Source: Gilliamella bombicola (GTDB lineage Bacteria; Pseudomonadota; Gammaproteobacteria; Enterobacterales; Orbaceae). Taken from it: a stretch of DNA of 64,000 bases. Shown one piece after another: positions 48,741 through 59,762 of this stretch. Below the pieces are notes generated by a model that ran no database searches, had not been told where the DNA came from, and saw nothing but the letters and a program-made list of their open reading frames with translations. Both the position numbers and the translations under genes were made by a program. Position 1 is the first letter of the stretch; each line of letters starts with the position of its first letter. The stretch is from NCBI RefSeq assembly GCF_900094945.1, contig NZ_FMAQ01000001.1, positions 1-64,000 on the forward strand, in the 5' to 3' direction.

Positions 48741-50216
48741 TTATTCATCTGCAAACCAACAAATATTACGTGCAGCCATAATAAAATCGCCAGCTTGTTT
48801 GCTTGTTAAGCCTTCAATATCGGCTAGATCTTCGGTACCTTGTTCTGCTAAATCTTCCAAAGTAATGATGTCATGTTGCACTAATTGATAAGCTAACTCT
48901 TGTGTCATACCTGGCAGATTAAGTAAATCTTGAGCAGGTTGTTTGTCGCCACTATTTGCTAGTGCAAGTGTTGTTAATGCATCTTTTGCTCGGTTTCTTA
49001 ATGCTTCAACTAGTTCTTCATCAAGATCTTCGATTTCAAGTAATTCATCAACAGGTACATAGGCAAGTTCCTCAAGCGAGGTAAAGCCTTCTTCAACTAA
49101 TAGCTGTGCAAGTCCTTCATCAATATCAAGATGTTTAATTAGATTATTGATTGCTGCAAAAGATTCTGCATGGTGTTTTTCTTGCAAATCTTCGGTACTC
49201 ATTACATTTAATGTCCAACCAGTAAGTTGAGACGCTAAACGAATATTTTGACCATTTCGACCAATGGCTTGTGGTAAAGTGTCTGCATTTACCGCTACGT
49301 CCATGGTATGTTTATCTTCATCAACAACGATCGAAACCACATCGGCAGGTGCCATGGCATTGATTACATATTGTGCAGGGTTATCGTCCCATAAAACAAT
49401 ATCAATACGTTCGCCACCAAATTCATTTGATACAGCTTGTACACGCGCTCCACGCATACCAACGCAAGCACCAACAGGGTCAATACGACGGTCATTACTG
49501 CTAACAGCAATTTTAGCACGTGAACCCGGATCACGAGCCGCGCCTTTGATGTCGATCATCTCTTCACCGATTTCAGGCACTTCAATGCGGAATAGTTCTT
49601 CCATCATTTCGGGGTTCGAACGGCTAATGCAAAGTTGTGCTGGTTTATTATTCTGTTCTACAAGATATAAAATTCCTCGAACACGATCGCCAATACGGAA
49701 ATTTTCACGCGGTAACATATCATGGCGTGACATCATGGCATCAGCATTGTTGCCTAAGTCAAGAATGACACTATCGCGATTAGTCTTTTTGACAATACCT
49801 GTCACAATATCGCCAATACGATGTCTAAACATGTCAATCACCATGGCACGTTCAGCTTCGCGCACTTTTTGCACAATAACTTGTTTAGCCGTTTGCGTGG
49901 TGATACGGTCAAAAGCAACTGACTCAATTTGCTCTTCAACATAATCGCCTAGTTGCACTGATGGATCTTCGTATTGTGCTGCATCTAATGTAATTTCTTT
50001 CGTTGGTTGGGTAACTTCGTTAACAACTAGCCAACGACGGAAGGTATCATAATCGCCAGTTTTATGGTCAATTTTTACAACAACATCAATATCAACAGCA
50101 TGTTTCTTTTTAGTGGCCGTTGCTAATGCAGTTTCTAACGCTTCAAAAATTTTGTCGCGCGTAAGCGCTTTTTCGTTTGATACCGCTTCAACAACAGCTA
50201 AAATTTCTTTATTCAT
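48741..50216 (-). CDS. nusA: Transcription elongation/termination factor NusA
   Basis: Binds RNA polymerase and modulates pausing, termination and antitermination. The 491 residues comprise the N-terminal domain (1-130), S1 ([21 protein letters not shown]), KH1 ([19 protein letters not shown]), KH2 ([21 protein letters not shown]) and two C-terminal acidic repeats. Length equals E. coli NusA (495). It lies between rimP (16 bp) and infB. Terminator-like hairpins in the leader suggest autoregulation. Confidence 0.96.
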   Translation of the reverse strand: MNKEILAVVEAVSNEKALTRDKIFEALETALATATKKKHAVDIDVVVKIDHKTGDYDTFRRWLVVNEVTQPTKEITLDAAQYEDPSVQLGDYVEEQIESVAFDRITTQTAKQVIVQKVREAERAMVIDMFRHRIGDIVTGIVKKTNRDSVILDLGNNADAMMSRHDMLPRENFRIGDRVRGILYLVEQNNKPAQLCISRSNPEMMEELFRIEVPEIGEEMIDIKGAARDPGSRAKIAVSSNDRRIDPVGACVGMRGARVQAVSNEFGGERIDIVLWDDNPAQYVINAMAPADVVSIVVDEDKHTMDVAVNADTLPQAIGRNGQNIRLASQLTGWTLNVMSTEDLQEKHHAESFAAINNLIKHLDIDEGLAQLLVEEGFTSLEELAYVPVDELLEIEDLDEELVEALRNRAKDALTTLALANSGDKQPAQDLLNLPGMTQELAYQLVQHDIITLEDLAEQGTEDLADIEGLTSKQAGDFIMAARNICWFADE

Positions 50217-50232
50217 CCTTTACATCCGTACT

Positions 50233-50694
50233 CTATTTAAGGTTAAAATTAGGTACAATGTTTGCTTTTTGTATATTGCTAAAAGCAAACACTTCATCAT
50301 TATCGTCGACAGTTAATGTAATCATCCCACTATCGATAGACTTAATTCGTCCTTTCCATTTGCGACGGTTAGCAACAGGAATACGCAGACTCACTGTGAC
50401 CTCTTCACCAACAAAACGCAGGTAATGTTCAAGCGTAAACAAAGGCCTGTCCATTCCTGGCGATGAAACTTCAAGATTGTAAGCATCTTTGATAGGGTCT
50501 TCGACATCCAGTACTGCACTAATCTGTCGGCTAACATCAGCACAATCATCAACCGTTATACCATTTTCACTATCGATATAGACTCGTAGTACAGGGTAAC
50601 GACCACGAATATATTCAACCCCGACTAATTCAAAACCAAGAGCATTAACTGGCTCTTGGATAATGTTGGTTAATTGCTGTTCTATATTAGCCAA
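50233..50694 (-). CDS. rimP: Ribosome maturation factor RimP
   Basis: Needed for 30S maturation. The protein has [40 protein letters not shown] and [15 protein letters not shown] and ends in the Sm-like C-terminal domain. The start is most likely the TTG at 50694: a perfect GGAGG lies five bases before it, and the N-terminus LANIEQQL aligns with E. coli MSTLEQKL. A GTG at 50706 would place GGAGG inside the coding region. The 153 residues match E. coli (150). Confidence 0.93.
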   Translation of the reverse strand: MANIEQQLTNIIQEPVNALGFELVGVEYIRGRYPVLRVYIDSENGITVDDCADVSRQISAVLDVEDPIKDAYNLEVSSPGMDRPLFTLEHYLRFVGEEVTVSLRIPVANRRKWKGRIKSIDSGMITLTVDDNDEVFAFSNIQKANIVPNFNLK

Positions 50695-50716
50695 ACAAAC
50701 CTCCACTGCAAAAAAT

Positions 50717-50734
50717 AAAAAAGGGCATAAAGCC
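50717..50734 (-). terminator. Second leader terminator, just upstream of rimP
   Basis: On the minus strand GGGC TTTAT GCCC is followed by six T and ends about 10 bp before the rimP ribosome site. The position, after the tRNA and its own terminator, fits an attenuator of the metY-rimP-nusA-infB operon. Confidence 0.6.
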
Positions 50735-50771
50735 CAACATTTCTTTTAAACTTACGTTTAAATCATAACAC

Positions 50772-50794
50772 AAAAAAAACCTCGACATGCGAGG
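50772..50794 (-). terminator. Terminator after the initiator tRNA
   Basis: On the minus strand CCTCG CATGT CGAGG is followed by eight T. It lies about 88 bp downstream of the tRNA 3' end. Confidence 0.8.
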
Positions 50795-50882
50795 CTTACA
50801 TTTAAATACTAACTATAATGAAGCCACTTCATTCGAACTTTCATACAATAGCAGGATAGATTGGTATGAATGAAAATTTAAG

Positions 50883-50959
<77 letters not shown>

Positions 50960-51167
50960 ATAGATGAGTGAGAATTATACGGTATTTTGAATAAAATGCA
51001 ACTGCAAATCACTGTAGTTTTATTCATATGCCTAAAATTGTGAAAAAACATTACACGTTAATTCTAGCGTGTTTAATAATAATACAAGGCATAACCGATA
51101 AATTTATATCGGCACAATAATTCACGTGTCAATGCAACTATTTGTACCGATAATTCAGTGCGTTAAA

Positions 51168-51974
51168 TTACTTATAAGTTGCCTTTTTCATGGTTTTAAC
51201 AAAATTTGCTAACTGGCTAAGCATTTGTTCTGGGTTATTAAGATTTTCCTCAATAATTTTAACAGTTGCAGATCCACTAATTGCCCCAGCCGCACCTGAT
51301 TTAATCGCTTCGCTAACTTGAGTTGGCTCGGAAATACCAAACCCTTGTAGAGCAGGAGGCGCTCCAAACTCAGTTAATTTTTTTAACAAATGAGTAAGTG
51401 GTTTATTCGCGCGATTTTCAGCCCCCGTAACACCGGCACGAGATACCAAATAGGTATAACCTTTACCATACTTAGCAATATTTTTAATGACTTCATCATC
51501 AGCATTAGGTGGACAAATAAAAATGGGTGCGATATTGTATTTTTCCGCTGCAACTGTAAATTCTTGTGCATATTCAACAGGTAAATCAGCAATCAATACC
51601 GAATCAACTCCCGCTTTGGCGCACTTGGCATAAAAATTGTCGATACCATTTTTGAACACTAAATTAGCATAAATAAGTAACCCAATTGGGATATCAGCAT
51701 ATTGCGCTCTCACATTAGTTAAAATCTCAAAACACTTTTCAACGGTTATTCCACCTTTGAATGCACGAATATTAGCATTTTGGATGGTTGGACCATCGGC
51801 CATCGGGTCTGAAAATGGTATGCCTAACTCTAACGCATCGGCACCAGATTCGATCAATGTTTGAATAATGTTAAAAGACAACTCTGGCGTTGGATCGCCA
51901 ACCGGCACAAAAGGAACAAAGGCACCTCGTTTTTCAGCTGTTAATATGGCAAACAGTTTTTTATAACGGCTCAT
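51168..51974 (-). CDS. trpA: Tryptophan synthase alpha chain
   Basis: Cleaves indole-3-glycerol phosphate to indole, which is channelled to TrpB. The 268-residue TIM barrel has the catalytic Glu in [20 protein letters not shown] (near residue 49) and Asp in [12 protein letters not shown], and [10 protein letters not shown]. Its start overlaps the end of trpB by 4 bp. It is the last trp gene. A short CCGATA/TATCGG hairpin (51095-51112) lies downstream but has no T-run. Confidence 0.96.
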   Translation of the reverse strand: MSRYKKLFAILTAEKRGAFVPFVPVGDPTPELSFNIIQTLIESGADALELGIPFSDPMADGPTIQNANIRAFKGGITVEKCFEILTNVRAQYADIPIGLLIYANLVFKNGIDNFYAKCAKAGVDSVLIADLPVEYAQEFTVAAEKYNIAPIFICPPNADDEVIKNIAKYGKGYTYLVSRAGVTGAENRANKPLTHLLKKLTEFGAPPALQGFGISEPTQVSEAIKSGAAGAISGSATVKIIEENLNNPEQMLSQLANFVKTMKKATYK

Positions 51975-53164
51975 TCGACTTCTCCTTTTGCTTTTAAAAT
52001 ATCATAAACAGTAAAAATATCTTTATCGCCACGACCCGATAGATTAACGATTAATAGCTGTTCTTTTGTTGGATTTTCTTTGATCATTTTCATCGCATAG
52101 GCTAATGCATGTGATGACTCTAGCGCAGGAATAATGCCCTCATGTCGCGATAAAGCCTTAAAGGCATCAAGCGCTTCATCATCGGTAATGGAGACATAAT
52201 CAGCACGACCAATACTATCTAAATACGCATGCTGAGGACCAACTGATGGAAAATCAAGCCCAGCTGATATTGAATAAGACTCTTCAATTTGACCTTCATC
52301 TGTTTGCATCATGGGTGATTTCATCCCAAAATAGATACCTAGTTTACCATGTTTAAGCGATGCCCCATGTTCACCACTTTCAATACCATGACCACCAGGC
52401 TCGACGCCAATTAATCTGACCGATTTATCGTCAATGAAATTAGCAAACATGCCAATTGCGTTTGAACCACCACCAACACAAGCAATCACCGCATCAGGCA
52501 AACGCCCTTCTTTTTCAAGGATTTGTTGTTTTGCTTCACGGCTGATCATTTGCTGAAATTCACGCACAATGGTTGGGAATGGATGAGGGCCTGCTGCCGT
52601 ACCAAGCATATAATGGGCTTTTTCATAGCTTCCAGACCAATCACGTAATGCCTCGTTACAGGCATCTTTTAACGTGGCTGAACCTGTTTCAACTGGGATC
52701 ACCGTTGCCCCCATCAGTCGCATTCTAAACACATTCGGTGCTTGGCGTTTAACATCTTTTGCGCCCATATAAATTCGGCATTTTAAACCAAGTAGTGCAC
52801 AAGCCAACGCTGAAGCAACACCGTGTTGCCCTGCCCCTGTTTCGGCGATAATTTCGGTTTTGCCCATTCTTTTAGCAAGTAACGCTTGCCCTAAAACTTG
52901 GTTCGTTTTATGTGCACCACCATGGACTAAATCTTCTCGTTTTAAATAAAGCTTGGTTTTTGTGCCAGCAGTTAGATTTTTGCATAAAGTTAATGCCGTT
53001 GGTCTGCCTGCATAGTTGACTAATAAATCGTTAAATTCTTTTTGAAAGTTGGGATCGTTGATAGCTGAAATAAAGGCGTCCTCGAGTTGCTCAAGTACAG
53101 GCATTAATATTTGGGGAACATATTGCCCACCAAATTCGCCAAAATAAGGGTTTAATTTAGACAT
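51971..53164 (-). CDS. trpB: Tryptophan synthase beta chain
   Basis: A PLP enzyme joining indole and serine. The start [18 protein letters not shown] at 53164 has AAGGA six bases upstream; an ATG two codons earlier sits directly on that ribosome site and is not used. The 397 residues show the PLP lysine in [32 protein letters not shown], the phosphate-binding [12 protein letters not shown] and SGRGDKD. Length equals E. coli (397). Confidence 0.96.
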   Translation of the reverse strand: MSKLNPYFGEFGGQYVPQILMPVLEQLEDAFISAINDPNFQKEFNDLLVNYAGRPTALTLCKNLTAGTKTKLYLKREDLVHGGAHKTNQVLGQALLAKRMGKTEIIAETGAGQHGVASALACALLGLKCRIYMGAKDVKRQAPNVFRMRLMGATVIPVETGSATLKDACNEALRDWSGSYEKAHYMLGTAAGPHPFPTIVREFQQMISREAKQQILEKEGRLPDAVIACVGGGSNAIGMFANFIDDKSVRLIGVEPGGHGIESGEHGASLKHGKLGIYFGMKSPMMQTDEGQIEESYSISAGLDFPSVGPQHAYLDSIGRADYVSITDDEALDAFKALSRHEGIIPALESSHALAYAMKMIKENPTKEQLLIVNLSGRGDKDIFTVYDILKAKGEVE

Positions 53165-53189
53165 AACCATTCCTTTTTTAAATTAAAAA

Positions 53190-54572
53190 TTAAATTTGCT
53201 CAAATGCAGCTTGAATTTTCTGTTTATCTTTAATTCCTGGTGAAACTTCAACCCCTGAATTAAGATCAACCCCCATCACCCCCGTCGCTAAAGCTGCCTT
53301 TATATTTTTTGGATTAATACCACCAGCTAAAATGACATTATTTAAATTGTGATTAGCAAGCATTGTCCAATCAAAACATTTACCCGTGCCACCCGCCCCG
53401 TTGTCGAATAGATAGCGTGAAACTAATGGATTGTCATGTTTAGGGATGGTGCTTCCAATACTTAGTGCTTTCCAAATTTGGCAAGTTTTAGGTAATTCTT
53501 GTCGCAATGTTTCGATATAGTTTTCATCTTCATCACCATGCAGTTGGACAGCATACAAAGATAACTGTTTTGCGATTTGGCATACAGTTTCAATCTCTTC
53601 ATTTCGAAAAACACCAACCCAATTCAGTGGTGCAGAGGCAATAACAGATCGTGCCTTAATTGGCTGTATATAACGCGCTGAATTTGGCACAAAAATCAAA
53701 CCACCATAGACAGCACCAGCTTGATAAGCATTTACTGCATCTTCGGCGCGTGTTAAGCCACAGACTTTATTTTCACCTAACATTACTTTGCGAATTGCCA
53801 ACGTTAAGTTTGGTTCAGACATTAACGTACTACCAATTAAAAATCCATGAGCGTAATGGCTTAATTCTTTAACTTGATTATGAGTATAAATACCTGACTC
53901 ACTAATAATAATGCGATCGTCAGGAATTGACTTAGATAAAACTTTTACCCGATTTAGATCAACGGTTAGATCCCTTAAATTACGATTATTAATACCGATT
54001 ACTTTTGCACCCAATTGAATGGCTCTTTCAACTTCGCTTTCAGTACTAGCTTCAGTCAGTATCCCCATATTAAGTTGATGAGCAATTTTACTTAGATGAC
54101 GATATTCATCATCGTTCAATACAGATAACATTAATAGTATCGCATCAGCTTGATAATAACGCGCTAAATAGATTTGATATTCGTCGATAATAAAATCTTT
54201 ACAAAGCACGGGTTGTGTCACTTCATTACGAACTATCGGTAAAAATTCAAAGCTACCTTGGAAATATTTTTCATCAGTCAGCACCGAAATTACCGAAGCA
54301 TAATCATTATAAACCTTAGCAATATTAGCGGGATTAAAATCATCCCGAATTAATCCTTTCGACGGTGATGCTTTTTTACACTCTAAAATAAAGACAGTTT
54401 CAGGTTGATTTAGCGCTTGATAAAAATTGCGATCACTTGGGGTTACCGCTGATTGAAAAGTCGCAAGTGGCTTTACTGCTTGCTGCTCAGTTAACCAAAT
54501 TTGCTTATCTTCAATAATCTTTTTTAATACTGTTGCCATTTCAACATTTTTTACTAATGCTGCAATTGCCAT
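53190..54572 (-). CDS. trpCF: Fused indole-3-glycerol-phosphate synthase / phosphoribosylanthranilate isomerase
   Basis: Carries two successive steps as two TIM barrels: TrpC (about 1-255; FILECKKASPSKGLIRDDF, VLCKDFIIDEYQIYLARYYQ, ISESGIYTHNQV) and TrpF (about 256-460; KVCGLTRAEDAVNAYQAGA, VQLHGDEDENYI, DLNSGVEVSPGIKD). The same fusion occurs in E. coli. The ATG at 54572 has GGAG six bases upstream; a first ATG at 54584 overlaps that site. It is separated from trpGD by about 15 bp. Confidence 0.95.
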   Translation of the reverse strand: MAIAALVKNVEMATVLKKIIEDKQIWLTEQQAVKPLATFQSAVTPSDRNFYQALNQPETVFILECKKASPSKGLIRDDFNPANIAKVYNDYASVISVLTDEKYFQGSFEFLPIVRNEVTQPVLCKDFIIDEYQIYLARYYQADAILLMLSVLNDDEYRHLSKIAHQLNMGILTEASTESEVERAIQLGAKVIGINNRNLRDLTVDLNRVKVLSKSIPDDRIIISESGIYTHNQVKELSHYAHGFLIGSTLMSEPNLTLAIRKVMLGENKVCGLTRAEDAVNAYQAGAVYGGLIFVPNSARYIQPIKARSVIASAPLNWVGVFRNEEIETVCQIAKQLSLYAVQLHGDEDENYIETLRQELPKTCQIWKALSIGSTIPKHDNPLVSRYLFDNGAGGTGKCFDWTMLANHNLNNVILAGGINPKNIKAALATGVMGVDLNSGVEVSPGIKDKQKIQAAFEQI

Positions 54573-54587
54573 GTTATTCTCCATTTA

Positions 54588-56219
54588 TTATCTTGCTGCT
54601 AATTGTTGTAATAGCGCATAGGCTTTACCACTACGCATCATATCAATTGCACGTTGCGCATTTTGTTTTAAATCTAGTTCACCAAATAAGCTCATTAACA
54701 TTGCGACATTGGCTGCAATAGCGGCCTCGTGAGCGGGTTTACCATGACCTTGTAAAATGGCAAGCAACATATCACGATTCTGCTCTGGTGTCCCACCTTC
54801 AATATCTTTTAAGGTAAATGTTGGTAAGCCAAAATCATCTGGAGTAATTGTAAAATAACGGATTTCGCCATTTTTAACTTCAGCTACTTGAGTTGCTCCA
54901 TGAATAGCCACTTCGTCCATTCCTGCACCATGCACCACATAAGCATGGGTATAGTTCAACATTTTTAATGTTTCAGCAATAGGTTTAATTAAATCAGGAT
55001 GATACACACCCAATAAAATACGTTTAGGACGAGACGGGTTTATCAATGGTCCTAATACATTAAAAATGGTACGTGTTTTTAACTGTTGTCGAATAGGAGC
55101 TGCATGACGGAAGCCTGAATGATATTGCTGGGCAAACAAAAAGCAGACTCCTAGTTCGTCTAACGCTTGGCGCGACGCTTCAGCGGACATATTTAATCGA
55201 ATACCTAAAGACGATAACACATCTGAAGATCCCGATTTACTTGATACTCCACGGTTACCATGTTTAGCCACCTTATACCCCAATGCCGCCGCCACAAAGG
55301 CACTAGCAGTTGAGATATTAATACTATTGGTACCATCCCCGCCGGTTCCGACAATATCGGTAAAATCGTAATCGGGAATATCAAAAGCATCTGCATTTTC
55401 AAGTAAAGCCTGAGCGGCACCTGCAATCTCATCAGGTTTTTCGCCTCGAACTTTCATACTAATAACTGCACTCGCCAATATCGTTGGTTCAATTTTTCCT
55501 TGAATAATTAAATTAAATAATACTTTGCTTTCTTCTTGGCTTAATGTTTGTCCTAAATACAACTTATTTAGTGTTGGTTGAATATTGTACTCTTGCTTAT
55601 CAACAATAGCTTCTTGTTTTGGTTGTTCTTTCTTTTCTGGTGGATTAAGTGCCCACGCAATTGTTTGCTCTAATAGTTTTACCCCTTGAATGGTTAGAAT
55701 TGATTCAGGGTGAAACTGAAAGCCACAAACACGATCTTCATCATTACGCACCGCCATAACAACATTGTTGCAAAGCGCATTAATAGTGAGTGTTTTGGGA
55801 ATATTCTCACCTTTTAAAGAGTGATAACGCGCAACTGGTAGCGGATTGGGCAATTCTTTAAACATCGCCTGCTGATCGTGCTCAATCAACGAGGCTTTAC
55901 CATGTAATATATCACCGGCTGGCACAATACTACCGCCATAAGATTCAACAATTGCTTGATGTCCAAGGCAAATGCCGATTATTGGCAATTTCCCTTTTAA
56001 ACGTTTAAGCAGATCAGGCATACAACCGGCTTCACTTGGAGCACCAGGACCTGGAGATAACATTAAAATAGGATTTTGCATTTGTGACAATTTTTCAATA
56101 ATTACATCAGTCGCAATTGTGTTTCGATAAATAGTCACACAATGTTTGTTATTACGTAATTGATCAACTAAGTTATATGTAAAAGAATCAACATTATCAA
56201 TAAATAAGATATTAGCCAT
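54588..56219 (-). CDS. trpGD: Fused anthranilate synthase glutaminase / anthranilate phosphoribosyltransferase
   Basis: The N-terminal TrpG glutaminase (about 1-195) has the nucleophile in [15 protein letters not shown] and the His-Glu pair in [12 protein letters not shown]; it feeds ammonia to TrpE. The C-terminal TrpD (about 215-543) has [20 protein letters not shown] and [16 protein letters not shown]. The linker is rich in K/E/Q. This is the E. coli-type fusion (531 aa there). The start overlaps the trpE stop codon (TAATG), so it is coupled to TrpE, its partner subunit. Confidence 0.95.
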   Translation of the reverse strand: MANILFIDNVDSFTYNLVDQLRNNKHCVTIYRNTIATDVIIEKLSQMQNPILMLSPGPGAPSEAGCMPDLLKRLKGKLPIIGICLGHQAIVESYGGSIVPAGDILHGKASLIEHDQQAMFKELPNPLPVARYHSLKGENIPKTLTINALCNNVVMAVRNDEDRVCGFQFHPESILTIQGVKLLEQTIAWALNPPEKKEQPKQEAIVDKQEYNIQPTLNKLYLGQTLSQEESKVLFNLIIQGKIEPTILASAVISMKVRGEKPDEIAGAAQALLENADAFDIPDYDFTDIVGTGGDGTNSINISTASAFVAAALGYKVAKHGNRGVSSKSGSSDVLSSLGIRLNMSAEASRQALDELGVCFLFAQQYHSGFRHAAPIRQQLKTRTIFNVLGPLINPSRPKRILLGVYHPDLIKPIAETLKMLNYTHAYVVHGAGMDEVAIHGATQVAEVKNGEIRYFTITPDDFGLPTFTLKDIEGGTPEQNRDMLLAILQGHGKPAHEAAIAANVAMLMSLFGELDLKQNAQRAIDMMRSGKAYALLQQLAAR

Positions 56220-57781
56220 TAGAATTCACCTTCTACATGATGTGCTGCCATAATCGCATGGATGACGGCTCGCGCTTTATTACGCGATTCATCAGATTCT
56301 GATTGTGGTTCTGAATCCAAAACCACACCGGCACCAGCTTGTACTGTTGCAATACCCTCTTCTACGTACGCACTACGAATCACAATACAAGTATCCAAAT
56401 CACCATTAGCAGTAAAATAACCAACCGCACCGCCATAACTACCACGTTTGACTTTTTCAGACTCAGCAATTAATTGCATTGCTCTAATTTTAGGTGCTCC
56501 CGTTAATGTCCCCATATTCATGGTAGCTTGATAAGCATAAAGCGCATCTAAATCATCACGCAATTGTCCAACAACCCGAGAAACTAAATGCATAACAAAC
56601 GAATAACGGTCCACTTTTAATAACTCTTTGGTGTAACGAGTACCTGGTTTACAAATGCGGGCTAAATCATTACGCGCTAAATCCACTAACATCAAGTGTT
56701 CAGCCAGCTCTTTTTTATCTGTACGCATTTCAAGCTCTAACCGGCTATCTAAGTCATAATCAATCTCGCCATTGGTGGTTAACCCACGTGGACGGGTGCC
56801 CGCAATAGGGTAGATTTCAACTTGATTGGTTGCTTTAGTGTATTTAAGTGCACTTTCAGGAGATGCGCCAAATAATATAAAATCATTATCTTGCATATAA
56901 AACATATACGGGCTTGGGTTGTTATTTTTTAATACCCGATAAGCCGATAACGGTTCTGGACAAGGTAAACTAAAACGCCGTGAAGGCACAGCTTGGAAAA
57001 TTTCCCCCTGCTGAATTGCATCTTGCATCTTTTTGACAATTGTATTGAAATCATCATCGCTTTTATTACAAGTCACTTCAATATCCGTCAACGACTGAGT
57101 ACTAATTGGTTTTATCGGCTTATTTAATGTTTTTTGTAAGTTTTCTAATTGTTGAGTTAATCGCGAAATCTCAACAGAATCATCCGTAAAAGCTGTCGCT
57201 TTTAAAATTGACTCATGATCTTGATGATTAATTTCTAATAGTGTTTCTGCCAAATAAAAACAGAAATCTTGACAACGCTGATCTGTGGGTAAACTAGGTA
57301 AGTTCTCAAATCCAGAAACGAGATCATAACCAAATAAGCCACCGACAAAAACTGCATCTTGACCGTATTGTTCTGGAATATCCACAATAGTTAATAATGT
57401 TCGTAAGGAGTCAAAAACAGATAATGACTTTAACCGTGAATCTTCATCTTGCATACTATCAATAGCAGGAAAAACCAATTTAAGTGTTTTTTCATCCATT
57501 TGAACATTGACTGGTTTATCCAAAAAAGAGTGTTGCAATAAAGGTAATAGCTTTTCACCATTTGTAGTCAATGCCTTAAAAGTGACTTCATTATTTATTG
57601 CCGAAATGCGTAATGCACTATCGACAATCATAACACTTTTAATACCTTGCTTATTATCAATTTCAGCCGATTCAAGCAGTAATGTTGCCGGCCTGTTATT
57701 ACATAATTGACAAAACACTTGAGTCGGATCTTGATAATAACCAATGGTTTTGGTTATCTGTGTTAATGTTGGCTTATTCAT
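56219..57781 (-). CDS. trpE: Anthranilate synthase component I
   Basis: Makes anthranilate from chorismate with ammonia from TrpG. The 520 residues include the tryptophan feedback site LLLESAEI (near residue 34-41), [33 protein letters not shown] and the C-terminal [17 protein letters not shown] with the Mg2+-binding Glu. Length equals E. coli TrpE (520). It is the first structural gene, about 215 bp downstream of a TrpR-type promoter/operator, with a terminator-like hairpin in the leader. Confidence 0.96.
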   Translation of the reverse strand: MNKPTLTQITKTIGYYQDPTQVFCQLCNNRPATLLLESAEIDNKQGIKSVMIVDSALRISAINNEVTFKALTTNGEKLLPLLQHSFLDKPVNVQMDEKTLKLVFPAIDSMQDEDSRLKSLSVFDSLRTLLTIVDIPEQYGQDAVFVGGLFGYDLVSGFENLPSLPTDQRCQDFCFYLAETLLEINHQDHESILKATAFTDDSVEISRLTQQLENLQKTLNKPIKPISTQSLTDIEVTCNKSDDDFNTIVKKMQDAIQQGEIFQAVPSRRFSLPCPEPLSAYRVLKNNNPSPYMFYMQDNDFILFGASPESALKYTKATNQVEIYPIAGTRPRGLTTNGEIDYDLDSRLELEMRTDKKELAEHLMLVDLARNDLARICKPGTRYTKELLKVDRYSFVMHLVSRVVGQLRDDLDALYAYQATMNMGTLTGAPKIRAMQLIAESEKVKRGSYGGAVGYFTANGDLDTCIVIRSAYVEEGIATVQAGAGVVLDSEPQSESDESRNKARAVIHAIMAAHHVEGEF

Positions 57782-57837
57782 TGTTGACTCTCTACATTCA
57801 AAGTTTATTCAAATTTATGTGATATTGGCAAGAAGCT

Positions 57838-57864
57838 ACAAAACCCGCTTTTAGCGGGTTTTGT
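57838..57864 (-). terminator. Candidate trp attenuator hairpin
   Basis: A perfect 12-bp stem (ACAAAACCCGCT with AGCGGGTTTTGT, 3-base loop) in the trpE leader, 57 bp before the start codon. It resembles the E. coli trp attenuator core (CCCGC...GCGGG). UUUAGGGU just upstream (about 57891-57898) can pair with ACC and CUAAA of the 5' arm, giving a possible antiterminator. The T-run (TTTTGT) is short. Confidence 0.65.
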
Positions 57865-57886
57865 AAAATAAGACAATCTCATTACA

Positions 57887-57964
57887 TCACCCTAAAGAAA
57901 TCATACTCCAACAACCAAAACGAGTTATTTTATTTATATTTAAGTGATGTTTTTGATATTGCAT
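57887..57964 (-). CDS. trpL: Possible trp leader peptide
   Basis: A 25-codon ORF in the trp leader RNA, starting MQYQKHH and ending FGCWSMISLG, with one Trp codon seven codons before the stop. The stop codon lies at the possible antiterminator strand, as required for attenuation, but classical leaders have tandem Trp codons, and no good ribosome site is seen. Position is the main argument. Confidence 0.35.
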   Translation of the reverse strand: MQYQKHHLNINKITRFGCWSMISLG

Positions 57965-57997
57965 AATTTTATTTGCTTTGAGTTATTTATCAAGTTT

Positions 57998-58015
57998 GTA
58001 CTATTAAACTAGTTC
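57998..58015 (-). promoter_or_regulatory. TrpR operator
   Basis: GAACTAGTTTAATAGTAC (minus strand) matches the E. coli trp operator GAACTAGTTAACTAGTAC at 16 of 18 positions. It overlaps the -10 box, as in E. coli, so repression would block polymerase binding. Confidence 0.88.
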
Positions 58016-58031
58016 ATTGATGCAATGTCAA
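58003..58031 (-). promoter_or_regulatory. trp operon promoter
   Basis: The -35 TTGACA (58026-58031) and -10 TTTAAT (58003-58008) are 17 bp apart on the minus strand, laid out as in the E. coli trp promoter. The predicted transcript starts near 57996, giving a leader of about 215 nt before trpE. Confidence 0.85.
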
Positions 58032-58206
58032 GTGAATATTTTGTACTCAGTAATAAAATTGATATAGAAGGAGATCGTGCATAATTTATTATCTAATAAT
58101 ATATTGTTATTTCAAATAACATTAATTAAAACTGGTCAAAAAATTCAATAACCTATAAAATAATCAATTCATTTTTATTATAAATAATTATAAGGATTTT
58201 TGAACT

Positions 58207-59115
58207 ATGCCAGTATTTTATATCGTCATTGGTGTTATTGTTTTACTCGCTTTAATTACTGTCTTAAAAGCAATTACGATTGTTCCCCAAGGTTACCAAT
58301 ATACCATTGAGCGTTTTGGTAAATATACTCATACTCTTGAGCCCGGTTTAAATATTATTATTCCGTTTATGGATGGTGTTGGTCGTAAAATTAATATGAT
58401 GGAACAAGTGCTTGATATTCCGTCACAAGAAGTTATTTCAAAAGATAATGCCAATGTACAAATTGATGCGGTATGTTTTATTCAAGTGCAAGAAGCTGCA
58501 AGAGCTGCGTACCAAGTTAATCAGCTTGAACGTGCTGTGATTAATTTAATGATGACTAATATCCGTACCGTACTTGGTAGCATGGAGTTGGACGAAATGT
58601 TATCACAACGTGATCATATAAACTCTAAATTGTTAAGTATTGTTGATGATGCAACTAGCCCATGGGGAATTAAAATTACTCGTATTGAAATTCGAGACGT
58701 TCGCCCACCAGCAGAATTAATCGCAGCAATGAACGCACAAATGAAAGCAGAACGTAATAAACGTGCTGAAATTCTTGAAGCGGAAGGTGTTCGTCAAGCA
58801 GCAATTTTACGTTCAGAAGGTGAAAAACAATCTGAAATCTTAAAAGCAGAAGGTGAAAGACAATCTGCCTTTTTACAAGCCGAAGCGCGTGAACGTGCAG
58901 CCGAAGCAGAAGCTAGAGCAACTCAAATGGTTTCTGAAGCAATTGCAGCGGGAAATATCAATGCGATTAACTATTTTGTTGCGCAAAAATATACTGAAGC
59001 GCTACAACAAATTGGCTCTGCGGACAACAGTAAAGTTATTATGATGCCACTTGATGCGTCAAGTTTAATGGGCAGCATTGGTGGTATTGCTGAATTGATA
59101 AAAAATACTAAATAA
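58207..59115 (+). CDS. qmcA: SPFH/band-7 membrane protein QmcA (stomatin-like)
   Basis: A membrane-anchored SPFH protein of 302 residues, as in E. coli QmcA (305). One N-terminal helix (2-22) is followed by the band-7 domain ([56 protein letters not shown]) and a long E/A-rich coiled coil (about 175-240) that drives oligomerisation. It pairs with the NfeD protein encoded 117 bp downstream, the usual partner in membrane microdomain organisation. Confidence 0.93.
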   Translation: MPVFYIVIGVIVLLALITVLKAITIVPQGYQYTIERFGKYTHTLEPGLNIIIPFMDGVGRKINMMEQVLDIPSQEVISKDNANVQIDAVCFIQVQEAARAAYQVNQLERAVINLMMTNIRTVLGSMELDEMLSQRDHINSKLLSIVDDATSPWGIKITRIEIRDVRPPAELIAAMNAQMKAERNKRAEILEAEGVRQAAILRSEGEKQSEILKAEGERQSAFLQAEARERAAEAEARATQMVSEAIAAGNINAINYFVAQKYTEALQQIGSADNSKVIMMPLDASSLMGSIGGIAELIKNTK

Positions 59116-59232
59116 AATCGATTCTTATACTTAGATGTTTTTATACTTAAACATAGTTTTCCGACAATTTTGATAGGCGTGGTCAATTCTATGTTTAAGT
59201 TTTTCCTGAATGGATTTTAAAGGTAATTGATA

Positions 59233-59697
59233 ATGACTGATTTTTTTATGGTTATTTATAATTCTCCCCACTGGGTGTTTATTGCTTTAGGTGGTTTACT
59301 GCTGATTGCTGAATTACTTGGCACTGGTGGCTATGGGCTTTGGAGCGGAATTGCTGCTATTATTGTTGGTCTAATTGCTTGGGTTTTACCACTTTGTTGG
59401 CCTACTTTGTGGATTTTATTTTCAATCCTAACACTTATATCTGCCTACATTTGGTGGCTTTGGCTTCGGAAAAATGGGAAAGATAAATCTAGTAAAGGCG
59501 AAATAAACCAACCCCAACAAGATTTAATTGGAATTAAAACAGTTGTGACAGATGCTATTGTTAATGGTTCAGGCCGTGTAAAAATCAAAGACGGTACATG
59601 GTCAGCAAGATGCGATCAAGATCTTAACGTTGGTCAACGTGTTGAAGTTATCTCTGTTGATGGTTTGATTTTAAATGTACTTCCCATAAATCATTAA
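59233..59697 (+). CDS. NfeD-family membrane protein (YbbJ-like)
   Basis: A 154-residue partner of QmcA: about three hydrophobic helices (residues 12-80; GGLLLIAELLGTGGYGLWSG is typical) and a C-terminal OB-fold domain (about 95-150; GIKTVVTDAIVNGSGRVKIKDGTWSARCD, GQRVEVISVDGLILNV). The ATG at 59233 has AAAGG nine bases upstream; a TTG two codons earlier is less likely. The qmcA-nfeD order matches E. coli ybbK-ybbJ. Confidence 0.9.
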   Translation: MTDFFMVIYNSPHWVFIALGGLLLIAELLGTGGYGLWSGIAAIIVGLIAWVLPLCWPTLWILFSILTLISAYIWWLWLRKNGKDKSSKGEINQPQQDLIGIKTVVTDAIVNGSGRVKIKDGTWSARCDQDLNVGQRVEVISVDGLILNVLPINH

Positions 59698-59730
59698 TAA
59701 CATAAATTAATTCTATTTGATTGTCAGAAT

Positions 59731-59761
59731 AAAAATACGCATTAACAATGCGTATTTTTTT
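59731..59761. terminator. Bidirectional terminator between nfeD and yqfB
   Basis: AATACGCATT and AATGCGTATT form a perfect 10-bp stem with loop AAC, with A-run and T-run on either side. It serves both convergent genes and touches the yqfB stop codon. Confidence 0.9.
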
Positions 59762-59762
59762 G

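Larger units (their letters stand above)
57782..58206. other. Divergent control region between trpE and qmcA
   Basis: These 425 bp contain the trp promoter, operator, leader peptide candidate and attenuator hairpin (listed separately) on the minus strand. The rest, 58032-58206, is AT-rich and presumably carries the qmcA promoter on the plus strand; a TAAGGATTTTTGAACT ribosome site precedes qmcA. Confidence 0.7.

Noticed and set aside
49264-49944. 226-residue plus-strand ORF
   Set aside because: It lies antisense inside nusA, whose domains are fully conserved on the other strand.
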